Shown here in pieces: positions 1-7,191 of a DNA stretch of 64,000 bases. The DNA is from Spongiactinospora sp. TRM90649. GTDB lineage: Bacteria; Actinomycetota; Actinomycetes; Streptosporangiales; Streptosporangiaceae. Each line of letters opens with the position of its first letter. The first letter of the stretch is position 1. A program made the position numbers and the translations under genes. The stretch is taken from positions 248,001 through 312,000 of the forward strand of contig NZ_JARLTC010000008.1 of NCBI RefSeq assembly GCF_029382225.1, in the 5' to 3' direction. The notes beneath the pieces were generated by a model. It saw nothing but the letters and a program-made list of their open reading frames with translations. It was not told the DNA's origin and did not search any database.

Positions 1-727
1 CCCCAACTCCCACCAGCCCTACGTCGGGGTGTCGGCCTTCGCCCACAAGGCGGGCCTGCACGCCAGTGCGATCAAGGTCGATCCCAACCTTTACCAGCAC
101 ATCGACCCCTCCGAGGTCGGCAACGACATGCGCATGCTGGTCTCCGACATGGCGGGCCGGGCGTCGGTGGAGCTGAAGGGCCGCGAGCTGGGCTACACCC
201 TCACCCCGCAGGACTCCCGCGAGCTGGTCGACCGGGTCAAGGAGCTGGAGGCCAAGGGCTACACCTTCGAGGCCGCCGACGCCTCCTTCGAGCTGCTGCT
301 GCGAGACACGGTGGGCGGCGGGCGCCGCCGTCACTTCGAGGTCGAGTCCTGGCGGGTCATCGTGGAGCGCCGCCCAGGGGGCGACGTCGTCAGCGAGGCC
401 ACCGTCAAGCTGCACGCCAAGGGCGAGCGGATCGTGGCCACCGGCGAGGGCAACGGCCCGGTCAACGCGCTGGACAAGGCGGTCCGGGTGGCGCTCGAAC
501 AGCTCTACCCCGAGCTGGCCAGGCTGGAGCTGACCGACTTCAAGGTGCGCATCCTGGAGGGCACCCACGGCACCCACGCGATCACCCGCGTGCTGATCAC
601 CTCCAGCGACGACTCCGGCGAGTGGTCCACCGTCGGCGTCGACGAGAACATCATCGAGGCGTCCTGGCAGGCGCTCGACCAAGCCGTCACGTACGGGCTG
701 CTCCGCGCCGGCCGTGACGGCGACTGA
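1..727 (+). CDS. cimA: Citramalate synthase, C-terminal part (5' end outside window)
   Basis: LeuA-family enzyme that condenses pyruvate and acetyl-CoA to citramalate, the entry to the threonine-independent isoleucine route; cytosolic. The reading frame is open from base 2, so about 241 residues are visible and the catalytic TIM barrel is mostly missing. The visible part starts with the family segment NSHQPYVGVSAFAHKAGLHASAI, which carries the HxGxH-type metal-site region. It ends with the LeuA dimerisation/regulatory domain (roughly the last 130 residues). That C-terminal domain with the HKAGLHASA segment fits citramalate synthase better than homocitrate synthase; 2-isopropylmalate synthase is the main alternative. 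The serA and ilvBNC genes nearby support a branched-chain amino acid role. A hairpin terminator follows. Confidence 0.9.
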   Translation, partial: PNSHQPYVGVSAFAHKAGLHASAIKVDPNLYQHIDPSEVGNDMRMLVSDMAGRASVELKGRELGYTLTPQDSRELVDRVKELEAKGYTFEAADASFELLLRDTVGGGRRRHFEVESWRVIVERRPGGDVVSEATVKLHAKGERIVATGEGNGPVNALDKAVRVALEQLYPELARLELTDFKVRILEGTHGTHAITRVLITSSDDSGEWSTVGVDENIIEASWQALDQAVTYGLLRAGRDGD

Positions 728-747
728 CCGGTGATCTGACGGGCGTA

Positions 748-774
748 CCTGAGCGGGCGACGGCCCCGCTCAGG
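748..774. terminator. Bidirectional terminator between cimA and the heparinase-like gene
   Basis: Perfect 10-bp stem (748-757 with 765-774) with a 7-base loop between two convergent genes. The right arm contains the stop codon of the minus-strand gene (770-772). No long T-tract, as is usual for actinobacterial terminators. Confidence 0.7.
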
Positions 775-2512
775 AGAGCGCGCCGGCGGGGGTGGCCGTG
801 AAGGTCACCGGCCCGTCGGCCGTCTCGACCTTGACCTTACCGCCCGAGCACGAGACCTCGGGGTCGGCCGTGCCCGGCACCACGATCGTGAGCAGCGGGT
901 CCGCGGAGGCGGGCGAGAGCACCGCGGGGGCGGGCGTCTTCTTCAGATACGACGGCGAGACCCAGCCCTGGATGGGACTGGTCGCGCCCTTGACCACCCG
1001 CAGCCCGTTCACCGGACGGCAGGACGGCAGCGCGAGCTGCACCAGCGTGGCCTTGAAGCCCTTCTCCCGCAGCACGACCCTGCCGTTCTTCGGCTGCGCG
1101 GCGGTGAGCCCGGCGGCGAAGTGCCAGATGTTGCTGATCTTGCCCTTGCCGTCCGCGCGGTCCAGCACCGCCATCAGGTCCTCGCCGTGGTTGACGAGCA
1201 CCGAGCGAGTACGGCCCACGCCGTACGCCTTGTCGGTGAGCCGGTAGCTCTGCCGGTCCCCGCCCGTGGTGGACTTGACCAGCTTGGACGGCATCCGGCC
1301 ACGGAAGGGCGCACCCGCGACCACCGGCACGTTGTGCGCCTCGGGCGACATCGTCCAGCGCCGGTAGGGCGTGTTCTCGTAGGAGTCGAAGCCCACGTCC
1401 ACCAGCACGTCTCGGCCCTGCGCGTAGTAGGTCACGCCGAGGTGGTCCTCGTGCCCGTGGTACTTCATGCCCGGGCCGAACCGGATCGAGTAGTAGGACG
1501 CCTCCTTCTTGTCCCACGCGCTGCGCCCGAACACGTATCCGGCCCCGCCGAAGACCTTCACCTTCTGCGAAGGATCGTCGTAGCCCACCGGGCGCACGTC
1601 GGCACCGCCGTCGCCGATCGGCACCATGTAGCCGTTGGGCTGCGTCGCGTGCGCGATGAACGACTCAAGCGACTGCCACCGGGTGCTGATCCGGGAGGGG
1701 ACCTTCCGGTCGCACGCCTTGATGTCGTCGATGGCGACCTTCAGCCGCTGGTGGACGTAGGTCGCGTAGCGCGGGGCCTGCTCGCGCAGCGCCCCCTGGG
1801 CGTCCACGTCGAGTTCCACGGTCTCGATCAGCCGCTTGACCGCCAGGTTCGACCACTCGGAACGGCCGTAGCGGCAGCCGATGCCGAGCAGCGCGATGTC
1901 CTGGTCGATGCCGTGGTTGTGCCCCTTCTCGTACAGCCGGGGGTCGGCCAGCATCCGGGCGTGCTCGGCCAGGCTCTTGGTGAGCCAGTCCTCCTTGACG
2001 TGCTTGCTCAGGCACACCAGCGCGGGCGCGCGCAGCGCGATCGGGTGCTCCTGCCAGGCGAAGGGGCTGGTGGTCCTGCCGCCGCGCGGGTTGTCCCGCA
2101 CCCAGTCCTTGGCGATCTCGCGGGCCCGCCGCAGGTAGGCCTCGTTCCCGTTGGTCTCGTAGTCGGCGACGAGCCTGCCCATCCAGCGCAGCGAGTGGAA
2201 GACCATGCTCCACGAGCGGTTTTTGTAGGGATCCGACCGCCAGTTGACGTCCTTGCCGACCTTCACCGGGGACAGGCCGAGAAAGGACACCTCCCCCGCC
2301 ATGACGTCCTCGGAGGTGGGCGTGGCGGGCAGCCAGTCGCCCTGGCATTCCGACGTGCGTTTCACGACCGCCGCCTGCGCTGTGCTCACCACCGGCCCAC
2401 CGCTGGACACCAACAGGGCGGCTGACAGCACGAGGGCAAAGGTTCGGCGGGACACGCCAATTCCTTCCAAGACCGGACGAAGGGGGCGGATCATGCTTTC
2501 CAACCCCGACAT
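770..2512 (-). CDS. Secreted heparinase II/III family protein (polysaccharide lyase-like)
   Basis: 580 residues. The N-terminus has a Tat-type signal, SRRTFALVLSAALL, with a likely AQA cleavage site near residue 48, so the protein is exported. Residues about 90-290 look like the alpha/alpha-toroid of heparinase II/III lyases, including a KGHNHGIDQD segment. Residues about 330-480 form the beta-sandwich heparinase C-terminal domain with YHGHEDHLGVTYYAQGRDVLVDVG and EAHNVPVV. The family cleaves uronic-acid polysaccharides by beta-elimination; the substrate here is unknown. It appears to be a single-gene unit, convergent with cimA. The start is uncertain: an ATG at 2494 would shorten the n-region by six residues, and neither start has a strong ribosome site. 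Confidence 0.8.
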   Translation of the reverse strand: MSGLESMIRPLRPVLEGIGVSRRTFALVLSAALLVSSGGPVVSTAQAAVVKRTSECQGDWLPATPTSEDVMAGEVSFLGLSPVKVGKDVNWRSDPYKNRSWSMVFHSLRWMGRLVADYETNGNEAYLRRAREIAKDWVRDNPRGGRTTSPFAWQEHPIALRAPALVCLSKHVKEDWLTKSLAEHARMLADPRLYEKGHNHGIDQDIALLGIGCRYGRSEWSNLAVKRLIETVELDVDAQGALREQAPRYATYVHQRLKVAIDDIKACDRKVPSRISTRWQSLESFIAHATQPNGYMVPIGDGGADVRPVGYDDPSQKVKVFGGAGYVFGRSAWDKKEASYYSIRFGPGMKYHGHEDHLGVTYYAQGRDVLVDVGFDSYENTPYRRWTMSPEAHNVPVVAGAPFRGRMPSKLVKSTTGGDRQSYRLTDKAYGVGRTRSVLVNHGEDLMAVLDRADGKGKISNIWHFAAGLTAAQPKNGRVVLREKGFKATLVQLALPSCRPVNGLRVVKGATSPIQGWVSPSYLKKTPAPAVLSPASADPLLTIVVPGTADPEVSCSGGKVKVETADGPVTFTATPAGALS

Positions 2513-2611
2513 CCCCGGTCAAGTCACATGCGTCAATCCACCCACATCGTTATCAGGCTCCCAGGTGGCCCACCGTTTCGCCGGGTGTGCGGTGGCTTCG
2601 GTGTCAGAAGA

Positions 2612-2968
2612 TCAGGCCGGCTTGGGGCCCGCGGTCTCGATGACTTCGAAGGACCAGATCTCGGAGCCCGCCGCGGCCGGTCCGTGGCCCTGCCCCTTGG
2701 GCTGCCCCTCGCCCTCGCGCTGCCCGGCCGCCTGGGCGTGGCCGCGCTGGAACGCCTGGCTGTTCTGCCAGCGCTGGAAGTCGTCCTCACTGCGCCAGCG
2801 GGTGTAGACGAGGTAGCGGTCGGTGCCGTCGACCGGGCGCAGCAGTTCGAACCACTCGAAGCCGTCGGACGCTTCGACCATGCCCGCGCGTCCGGCGAAC
2901 CTGCGCTCAAGCTCCTGGCGCATGTCGTCGGGGACGGTCAGGACGTTGATCTTCACGACCGATGCCAT
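2612..2968 (-). CDS. Antibiotic biosynthesis monooxygenase (ABM) / IsdG-MhuD-like protein
   Basis: 118 residues. The first ~85 form the dimeric alpha-beta barrel fold of ABM proteins: VVKINVLTVP, then FEWFELLRPVDGTDRYLVYTRWRSEDDFQRW. The asparagine of NSQAF and the nearby histidine (RGHAQ) resemble haem-degrading MhuD/IsdG enzymes, so haem oxygenation is plausible but not proven. The tail (residues ~85-105) is a Gly/Gln/Glu-rich low-complexity linker, followed by a short closing strand SEIWSFEVIE. The ATG at 2968 is chosen because AGGAGG sits about six bases upstream; an in-frame ATG at 2986 has none. No operon partner is evident. Confidence 0.8.
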   Translation of the reverse strand: MASVVKINVLTVPDDMRQELERRFAGRAGMVEASDGFEWFELLRPVDGTDRYLVYTRWRSEDDFQRWQNSQAFQRGHAQAAGQREGEGQPKGQGHGPAAAGSEIWSFEVIETAGPKPA

Positions 2969-3096
2969 CGGGCCTCCTCGTTCCACGGGATCACCAGGCC
3001 ACTCTAGAGCCCGGCCCCTCGCGACGCGGGGTCCGACCCGCGTGCGGTGCCACTCAGGGGCCGCTCAGGGGCCGCCCGGGGACCGTGCGGGGAGGG

Positions 3097-3324
3097 TCAG
3101 ATGTCGAACTCGCCGTCCTTCACTCCGGCCACGAACGCGTGCCACTCGGCCGGGGTGAAGGTGAGGACCGGGCCGTCCGGGTTCTTGGAGTCGCGGAGCA
3201 GGAAGAGCTGCTCGCCCTCGGCGGCCTTGTCATGGCTGGAGCCTCCCGAGTCCACGGCGGTGACCTCGACGCAGGCAGTGTCGCTGCGGGAGCTCTTCTT
3301 CCACTGATGGGTACGTGAGTCCAT
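3097..3324 (-). CDS. DUF397 domain-containing protein
   Basis: 75 residues, all DUF397: WKKSSRSDTACVEV, then LLRDSKNPDGPVLTFTPAEWHAFVAGVKDGEFD. These small actinobacterial proteins usually lie next to an XRE-family regulator and are thought to form toxin-antitoxin-like or BldB-type signalling pairs. No XRE partner is adjacent here, so this copy is an orphan. The ATG at 3324 is the only sensible start. A small hairpin (3366-3386) and a microORF lie upstream on the same strand. Confidence 0.88.
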   Translation of the reverse strand: MDSRTHQWKKSSRSDTACVEVTAVDSGGSSHDKAAEGEQLFLLRDSKNPDGPVLTFTPAEWHAFVAGVKDGEFDI

Positions 3325-3451
3325 CGGTCCTGACTCCTCATCGAGTCCAGCGGTTCACGATAGCGATGCGCGCCTGCACGCATCGTGTCACACCGCGCCC
3401 CCCGTGTCCGAGGTACACAGGGAAACCATCATGCCCGTTGCGGGCGACGGG

Positions 3452-3562
3452 TCAACGTGCGGGGGCACCCCCGTTGTCACGGCGGTCCAGGGCGAACTGC
3501 AGCGCGTCCGTGGCCTCGTCGTCGTCCTCGTCGGCACGGTTCCAGGGATACATCTCGTACAT
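3452..3562 (-). CDS. Predicted 36-residue microprotein (or 33 residues from the second ATG)
   Basis: Short ORF beginning MYEMYPWNRADEDDEATD and ending in RRDNGGAPAR. Almost every codon ends in G or C, the composition is acidic then basic, and no competing frame looks coding, so it is probably translated. The second ATG at 3553 is an alternative start. I recognise no family and assign no function. It lies on the same strand as, and 210 bases downstream of, the orphan leader peptide at 3773-3817, and 127 bases upstream of the DUF397 gene, so it may be the first structural gene of that transcript. Confidence 0.5.
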   Translation of the reverse strand: MYEMYPWNRADEDDDEATDALQFALDRRDNGGAPAR

Positions 3563-3655
3563 CGCGTGTTCTCGATCTCGTGTGGGCCGGCCGGGCGCAC
3601 GGCGAAGCGCACCCCGGCACTGGCGGAAGTGGCACTGACGGAAAAGATGGGGAGG

Positions 3656-3676
3656 CGGGTTCAGTTCACGAACCCG
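3656..3676 (-). terminator. Terminator-like hairpin between orphan leader and microORF
   Basis: Perfect 7-bp stem (CGGGTTC with GAACCCG) and 7-base loop. On the minus strand it is followed after nine bases by a short T-run (TCTTTT). In position it would be the terminator of an attenuator served by the leader peptide at 3773-3817. The weak T-tract leaves this tentative. Confidence 0.35.
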
Positions 3677-3745
3677 ATGCCGGCCCGAGGGGCGGGATCC
3701 GGATCACGGACCCCCGCGCGGGTCGACGGCCGGCATGCGCGCGCA

Positions 3746-3788
3746 CCGCGACGGGTCGCCGGCCTGCCTCGATCAGGCCCCGTCGCGG
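3746..3788 (-). promoter_or_regulatory. Stable RNA hairpin overlapping the orphan leader peptide
   Basis: A 10-bp stem, CCGCGACGGG (3746-3755) with CCCGTCGCGG (3779-3788), is extended inward by GGCCTG/CAGGCC. The upstream arm in RNA sense covers the last sense codons of the leader peptide, so ribosome position would decide whether it forms. That is the geometry expected of a pause or antiterminator stem. Confidence 0.5.
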
Positions 3789-3817
3789 CAGGTAAGGATT
3801 ACGAATACCTGGCGCAT
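3773..3817 (-). CDS. Candidate branched-chain amino acid leader peptide (orphan)
   Basis: 14-residue ORF MRQVFVILTCRDGA with the run V-F-V-I-L encoded GTA TTC GTA ATC CTT. GTA and CTT are rare in this genome, and the same codons appear in the ilvB leader at 18051-18101. The stop lies inside a strong hairpin. No branched-chain biosynthetic gene follows on this strand; the next ORF is the 36-residue microprotein. It may be the stranded control region of a gene moved by rearrangement, or it may regulate the microprotein. There is no clear ribosome site. Confidence 0.45.
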   Translation of the reverse strand: MRQVFVILTCRDGA

Positions 3818-3871
3818 TACCAGACAACAGTACCCCGCGTTTCCGGGGTCGTCTCGTTGGATGTCCTAACA

Positions 3872-3887
3872 TCTCACATAGTGGGAC
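3872..3887. promoter_or_regulatory. Operator-like inverted half-sites TCTCAC-GTGGGA
   Basis: TCTCAC-ATA-GTGGGA is an imperfect dyad. The same half-sites recur, everted, immediately upstream of the ilvB -35 box at 18144-18161. It lies about 55 bases upstream of the orphan leader peptide. A shared amino-acid regulator (for example an IclR-type NdgR homologue) is an inference. Confidence 0.35.
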
Positions 3888-3893
3888 GCGCTC

Positions 3894-3960
3894 ATCGGCT
3901 GAAACACGCAGGGGCGCGCCCTTGCGCGGGCACGCCCCTGTGAGCGATATCTCAGCCGAT
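3894..3960 (-). terminator. serA terminator with nested dyads
   Basis: Inner stem CAGGGGCG (3909-3916) with CGCCCCTG (3933-3940), enclosed by an outer perfect 9-bp dyad ATCGGCTGA (3894-3902) / TCAGCCGAT (3952-3960). It begins 14 bases past the serA stop and separates serA from the orphan leader unit. Confidence 0.7.
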
Positions 3961-3973
3961 CCCGGACGAGCGG

Positions 3974-5563
3974 TCAGTCGGCGAGGTCCACCGTACGGGC
4001 GCTGTCGGCGCCGATCTCGGACATCATCGCCGGGAGCAGGTCGTCCGGGATGGCGGTGTCCACCGTCAGCGCGATGAGCGCCCGGCCGCCCTTCTCGTCA
4101 CGGGAGACCTGCATGGAGGCGATGTTGATCGAGTGGTCGCCCAGGATGCGGCCGACGATGCCGACGATGCCCGGCCGGTCGAAGTAGCCGAAGAAGGCCA
4201 GGTGCTCGGTCGGCTCGATCTCCATGGCGAAGCCGTTGACCTCGACGATCTTGGTGATCTGCCGGGGCCCGGACAGCGTGCCCGACACCGAGACGTTGCG
4301 GCCGTCGGCCAGCACGCCGCGGACGGTGACCACGTTGCGCCAGTCGGGGCTCTCCATGCTGGTGACCAGCTCGACCGACACGCCCCGTTCCTGGGCCAGC
4401 AGCGGGGCGTTCACGTAGGTGACGGACTCTTCCACCACGTCGGTGAACACGCCCTTGAGCGCGGCCAGCTCCAGCACCCGCACGTCGTGGGCGGCGATCT
4501 CGCCGCGCACCTCGATGTCGAGCTTGGTGGCGGTCTCCCTGGCCAGCGCGGTGAACACGCGGCCGAGCTTCTCCGCCAGCGGGAGGCCGGGCTTGACGTC
4601 CTCGGCGACGGCCCCGCCCTGGACGTTGACGGCGTCCGGCACGAACTCGCCGGACAGGGCCAGCTTGACGCTGCGCGCGACCTGGGTGCCCGCCTTCTCC
4701 TGGGCCTCGTGCGTGGAAGCGCCCAGGTGCGGCGTGACGACGACGCTGTCCAGCTCGAACAGCGGGCTGTCGGTGCAGGGCTCCTTGGCGAACACGTCGA
4801 TGCCCGCCCCGGCGACCCGGCCCTCCTTCAGCGCGGCGTAAAGGGCGGCCTCGTCGATGATGCCGCCGCGCGCCACGTTCACGATGCGCACCGAGGGCTT
4901 GACGGCATGCAGCTCACGGTCGCCGATCAGGCCCAGGGTCTCCTTGGACTTGGGCAGGTGCACCGTGATGAAGTCGGACTCGGCGAGCAGCTCCTCCAGG
5001 GTCACCATGCGGACCCCCATCTGCGCCGCGCGGGCGGGCTGCAGGAACGGGTCGTAGGCGATCAGCTCGACGCCGAACGGCTGCAGCCGCTGCGCCACGA
5101 GCTGGCCGATCCGGCCGAGGCCGAGAATGCCGACCACCTTCTGGTCGAGCTCGACGCCGGTGTACTTGGAGCGCTTCCACTCGCCGCCCTTGAGCGCGCT
5201 GTGACCCTGCGCCACGTTGCGGGCGCTGGCCAGGATGAGCGCGACGGTGTGCTCGGCGGCGCTGGTGATGTTGGAGGTCGGCGCGTTGACGACCATGACG
5301 CCCGCCTTGGTAGCGGCATCCACGTCGACGTTGTCCAGCCCGACCCCGGCCCGTGCGACGACGCGCAGCCGGGGCGCGTGGGACAGCGCCTCGGCGTCGA
5401 CCTGGGTGGCGCTTCGCACGATCAGCGCGTCGGCCTCGGCCAGCGCGGGCAGGAGCTGGGAGCGGTCGGCTCCGTCGGTCTGACGGACCTCGAAGTCCGC
5501 ACCGAGTACGGCGATGCCGGCCGGGGAGAGCTCCTCGGCCACCAGGACAACGGGCTTGTTCAC
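3974..5563 (-). CDS. serA: D-3-phosphoglycerate dehydrogenase
   Basis: 529 residues, the long actinobacterial type. It oxidises 3-phosphoglycerate with NAD+ in the first step of serine synthesis; cytosolic. The order is substrate-binding domain, NAD domain with GILGLGRIGQLVA (about residue 145), the catalytic arginine/glutamate/histidine region (NVARGGIIDE; TPHLGASTHEAQ), an intervening domain (about 315-450), and a C-terminal ACT domain (FFGYFDRPGIVGIVGRILG) that usually binds serine. The GTG at 5563 is chosen: AAGGA lies about eight bases upstream and it gives the family N-terminus NKPVVLVAEELSPAG. An upstream ATG at 5599 would add 12 untypical residues. Monocistronic, divergent from the SseB-like gene. 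Confidence 0.95.
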   Translation of the reverse strand: MNKPVVLVAEELSPAGIAVLGADFEVRQTDGADRSQLLPALAEADALIVRSATQVDAEALSHAPRLRVVARAGVGLDNVDVDAATKAGVMVVNAPTSNITSAAEHTVALILASARNVAQGHSALKGGEWKRSKYTGVELDQKVVGILGLGRIGQLVAQRLQPFGVELIAYDPFLQPARAAQMGVRMVTLEELLAESDFITVHLPKSKETLGLIGDRELHAVKPSVRIVNVARGGIIDEAALYAALKEGRVAGAGIDVFAKEPCTDSPLFELDSVVVTPHLGASTHEAQEKAGTQVARSVKLALSGEFVPDAVNVQGGAVAEDVKPGLPLAEKLGRVFTALARETATKLDIEVRGEIAAHDVRVLELAALKGVFTDVVEESVTYVNAPLLAQERGVSVELVTSMESPDWRNVVTVRGVLADGRNVSVSGTLSGPRQITKIVEVNGFAMEIEPTEHLAFFGYFDRPGIVGIVGRILGDHSINIASMQVSRDEKGGRALIALTVDTAIPDDLLPAMMSEIGADSARTVDLAD

Positions 5564-5617
5564 AGGACGGTCCTTAGCGTGGTGGGCTTGGGTCGCCACG
5601 TAGTCTATCCGCCGCTT

Positions 5618-5631
5618 GTGAACACTTTCAC
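5618..5631. promoter_or_regulatory. Inverted repeat in the serA upstream region
   Basis: GTGAACACTTTCAC is an inverted repeat (GTGAA-N4-TTCAC) about 55 bases before the serA start. It sits near where a -35 box would be expected for a TAGACT -10 element at about 5603-5608. A possible operator; no regulator identified. Confidence 0.3.
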
Positions 5632-5775
5632 GAGAGTCCCGGCATCCGAGACGCGCAGGCCAGGCCGTACGCCCGCGCCGGGGCGGCTACAGGGACGGGG
5701 CGTACCCACGGATGCCGCGTTCCACCCGTTCAGCCTCTATCTTGGTATTGCTCGCACTGAATCTTCACGATTACC

Positions 5776-5811
5776 CTGATAAGCCGTGGTTCACTACCTA
5801 TCGTTCGTCAT
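5776..5811 (+). promoter_or_regulatory. Probable leaderless promoter of the SseB-like gene
   Basis: CTGATA (5776-5781), a 17-base spacer, TATCGT (5799-5804), then seven bases to the ATG at 5812. This spacing puts the transcription start at or next to the ATG, which fits the lack of a ribosome site. Confidence 0.5.
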
Positions 5812-6705
5812 ATGAGCATCGGGAACCCCACTCTCGGCGATGTGCTCGCCCAGCACGGCAGTCCGCACCTGCTACTGTCGGCGCTCGCCGATGGCGGAAT
5901 CCTGGTAGCCGTACGCCCTGACCGCTCTGTCGTGCTCGGCACGACCCAGGCGGGAGATCGCGTGCTGCTCGGCTACACCAGCCCGCACACCTACGCGCGG
6001 CACCGGGGCAGCCATTCGCTGTCCCCCTGCGACGCCGACACGATCCTCGACATCCAGCGGGTCACCGGGGTGGCCGAGGTCGTGATCGACGCCGCCGGTC
6101 CCGCCGCCGCGGCCGTCCCGATCGAAGACCTCCAGCGCTTCCTCGCGGCCACCCGCACCGGCCCGACCCCGGCGATGTCGCACGTCGCGCCCACCGCCTA
6201 CGCCACCGGCGCGATGGCGATGGTCAGCCGGGCCGCCACCGTGCACAGCGCGCCGCAGACCCCGGTCTCCGCACCGGTGCCCGCGTCGGTCTCCGCGCTG
6301 TCCACGTCGTCGCCCGCCCAGTCGTGGATCCCGGCGCCGCGCCCGCACCTGTCCGGGCCGATGCAGCAGGTCGATCCGGGCTACCGCCGGTGCTCCCACC
6401 CCATCCTGCCAGGGCTGCGCCGGGCGATCGCCCAGATCCTCGCCGACTACCCGCTGGTCCACCACGTGTGGATCTCCGAGGCGCGCACCGCCTCGGGCGC
6501 GCCGGGCATCATGCTGCACGTCAAGGTGCACATGTCGGCGGCCGAGGACGTGGTCCGCGACCTGCACCGGGGCGTCCGCGCCCGGCTGCCGCAACTCGCC
6601 GCCAGCGAGGCCCCGATCCTGATGGCCAGGGTGGCGGACGCGCGCAGCGAACGCCGCATGATCGAGATCGGCGCCCACGTCGTCTGCGCCGACGTCACCG
6701 ACTGA
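5812..6705 (+). CDS. SseB-like two-domain protein of unknown function
   Basis: 297 residues. Residues 1-115 resemble the SseB N-terminal domain (LLLSALADGGILVAV, then the LGYTSPHTYARH and DLQRFLAAT blocks). After a Pro/Ala/Ser-rich linker (about 120-190), residues 195-295 resemble the SseB C-terminal half: HPILPGLRRAIAQILADYPLVHHVWISEA, then GIMLHVKVHMSAAEDVVRDLH. SseB was named for enhanced serine sensitivity in Escherichia coli; its biochemistry is unknown. The gene is divergent from serA, which is suggestive but may be coincidental. No signal peptide or membrane segment is seen. Transcription is probably leaderless. Confidence 0.6.
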   Translation: MSIGNPTLGDVLAQHGSPHLLLSALADGGILVAVRPDRSVVLGTTQAGDRVLLGYTSPHTYARHRGSHSLSPCDADTILDIQRVTGVAEVVIDAAGPAAAAVPIEDLQRFLAATRTGPTPAMSHVAPTAYATGAMAMVSRAATVHSAPQTPVSAPVPASVSALSTSSPAQSWIPAPRPHLSGPMQQVDPGYRRCSHPILPGLRRAIAQILADYPLVHHVWISEARTASGAPGIMLHVKVHMSAAEDVVRDLHRGVRARLPQLAASEAPILMARVADARSERRMIEIGAHVVCADVTD

Positions 6706-6858
6706 CCCCCGTACCGCCCCGCCCCCGCCACGCATAGCCCGCCGCCGCCTCCCAGCACGGGACACGGCGAACGTCGTGCTGCGCGCTCTCAAGGTCTGCG
6801 CTCTCAACGGTCTGCGCTCCGCTCGGACCCCCGTTGTACGACCCCTGGCTCCAGAGGC

Positions 6859-6886
6859 TATCGTAATTGCGAAGTATCGTAATTGC
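6859..6886. promoter_or_regulatory. Direct repeats TATCGTAATTGC, probable ArsR operator/promoter
   Basis: Two identical 12-mers (6859-6870 and 6875-6886) with a 16-base period, AT-rich in an otherwise GC-rich leader. They lie 50 bases before the first gene of the small-protein/ArsR/SulP operon. The second TATCGT could also be a -10 box, so binding would block transcription. Autoregulation by the operon's ArsR protein is an inference. Confidence 0.5.
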
Positions 6887-6936
6887 TCAAGACCGTCTGG
6901 CGTGGATGCATTGGCGCCGGTGAAAGCAGGGGTGAC

Positions 6937-7191
6937 GTGAGCACGGCATTTGCCGCCACCGTCCGGGAGCGGGCCTGGCAGGCCGCGCAGGCGCTGCGGG
7001 CCGCCCGCCAGGGCGACGACGCCGACGCGGTTCTGGTGGCCGAAGGTGAGTGGGAGGACGTACGGCGCCTGGCCGCCGCCCACGGGGTGGACATCAGGAC
7101 GGCCGCCCAGGTGGTGAGCGAGGAGGCGTCGCCGTCCGAGATCCGCGACACCGGCCCGGCGGGAGAGGGAACGGGAGCCGGAGCGGCATGA
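6937..7191 (+). CDS. Small hypothetical protein, first gene of the ArsR-SulP operon
   Basis: 84 residues from a GTG start. The first ~60 are a predicted helical block rich in Ala, Arg and Glu (RERAWQAAQALRAARQ, then EWEDVRRLAAAHGVDIRTAAQVV). The tail is a low-complexity Gly/Glu/Ala stretch. No signal peptide or membrane segment. The start was chosen because the upstream in-frame ATG (6883) lies at the operator repeats, while a purine-rich site (AGCAGGGG) precedes the GTG. Its stop overlaps the ArsR start (ATGA), so translation is coupled. I do not recognise a family; a partner or anti-regulator role is possible. Confidence 0.65.
   Translation: MSTAFAATVRERAWQAAQALRAARQGDDADAVLVAEGEWEDVRRLAAAHGVDIRTAAQVVSEEASPSEIRDTGPAGEGTGAGAA

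Noticed and set aside
1121..2425. Long plus-strand ORF opposite the heparinase-like gene
   Set aside because: Shadow of the real minus-strand gene; its sequence is low-complexity Val/Leu/Arg/His typical of reverse reading of GC-rich coding DNA.
3666..3872. 68-codon minus-strand ORF across the orphan leader region
   Set aside because: It is read through hairpins in a different frame from the leader peptide, is Arg/Pro-rich low complexity, and lacks a ribosome site.
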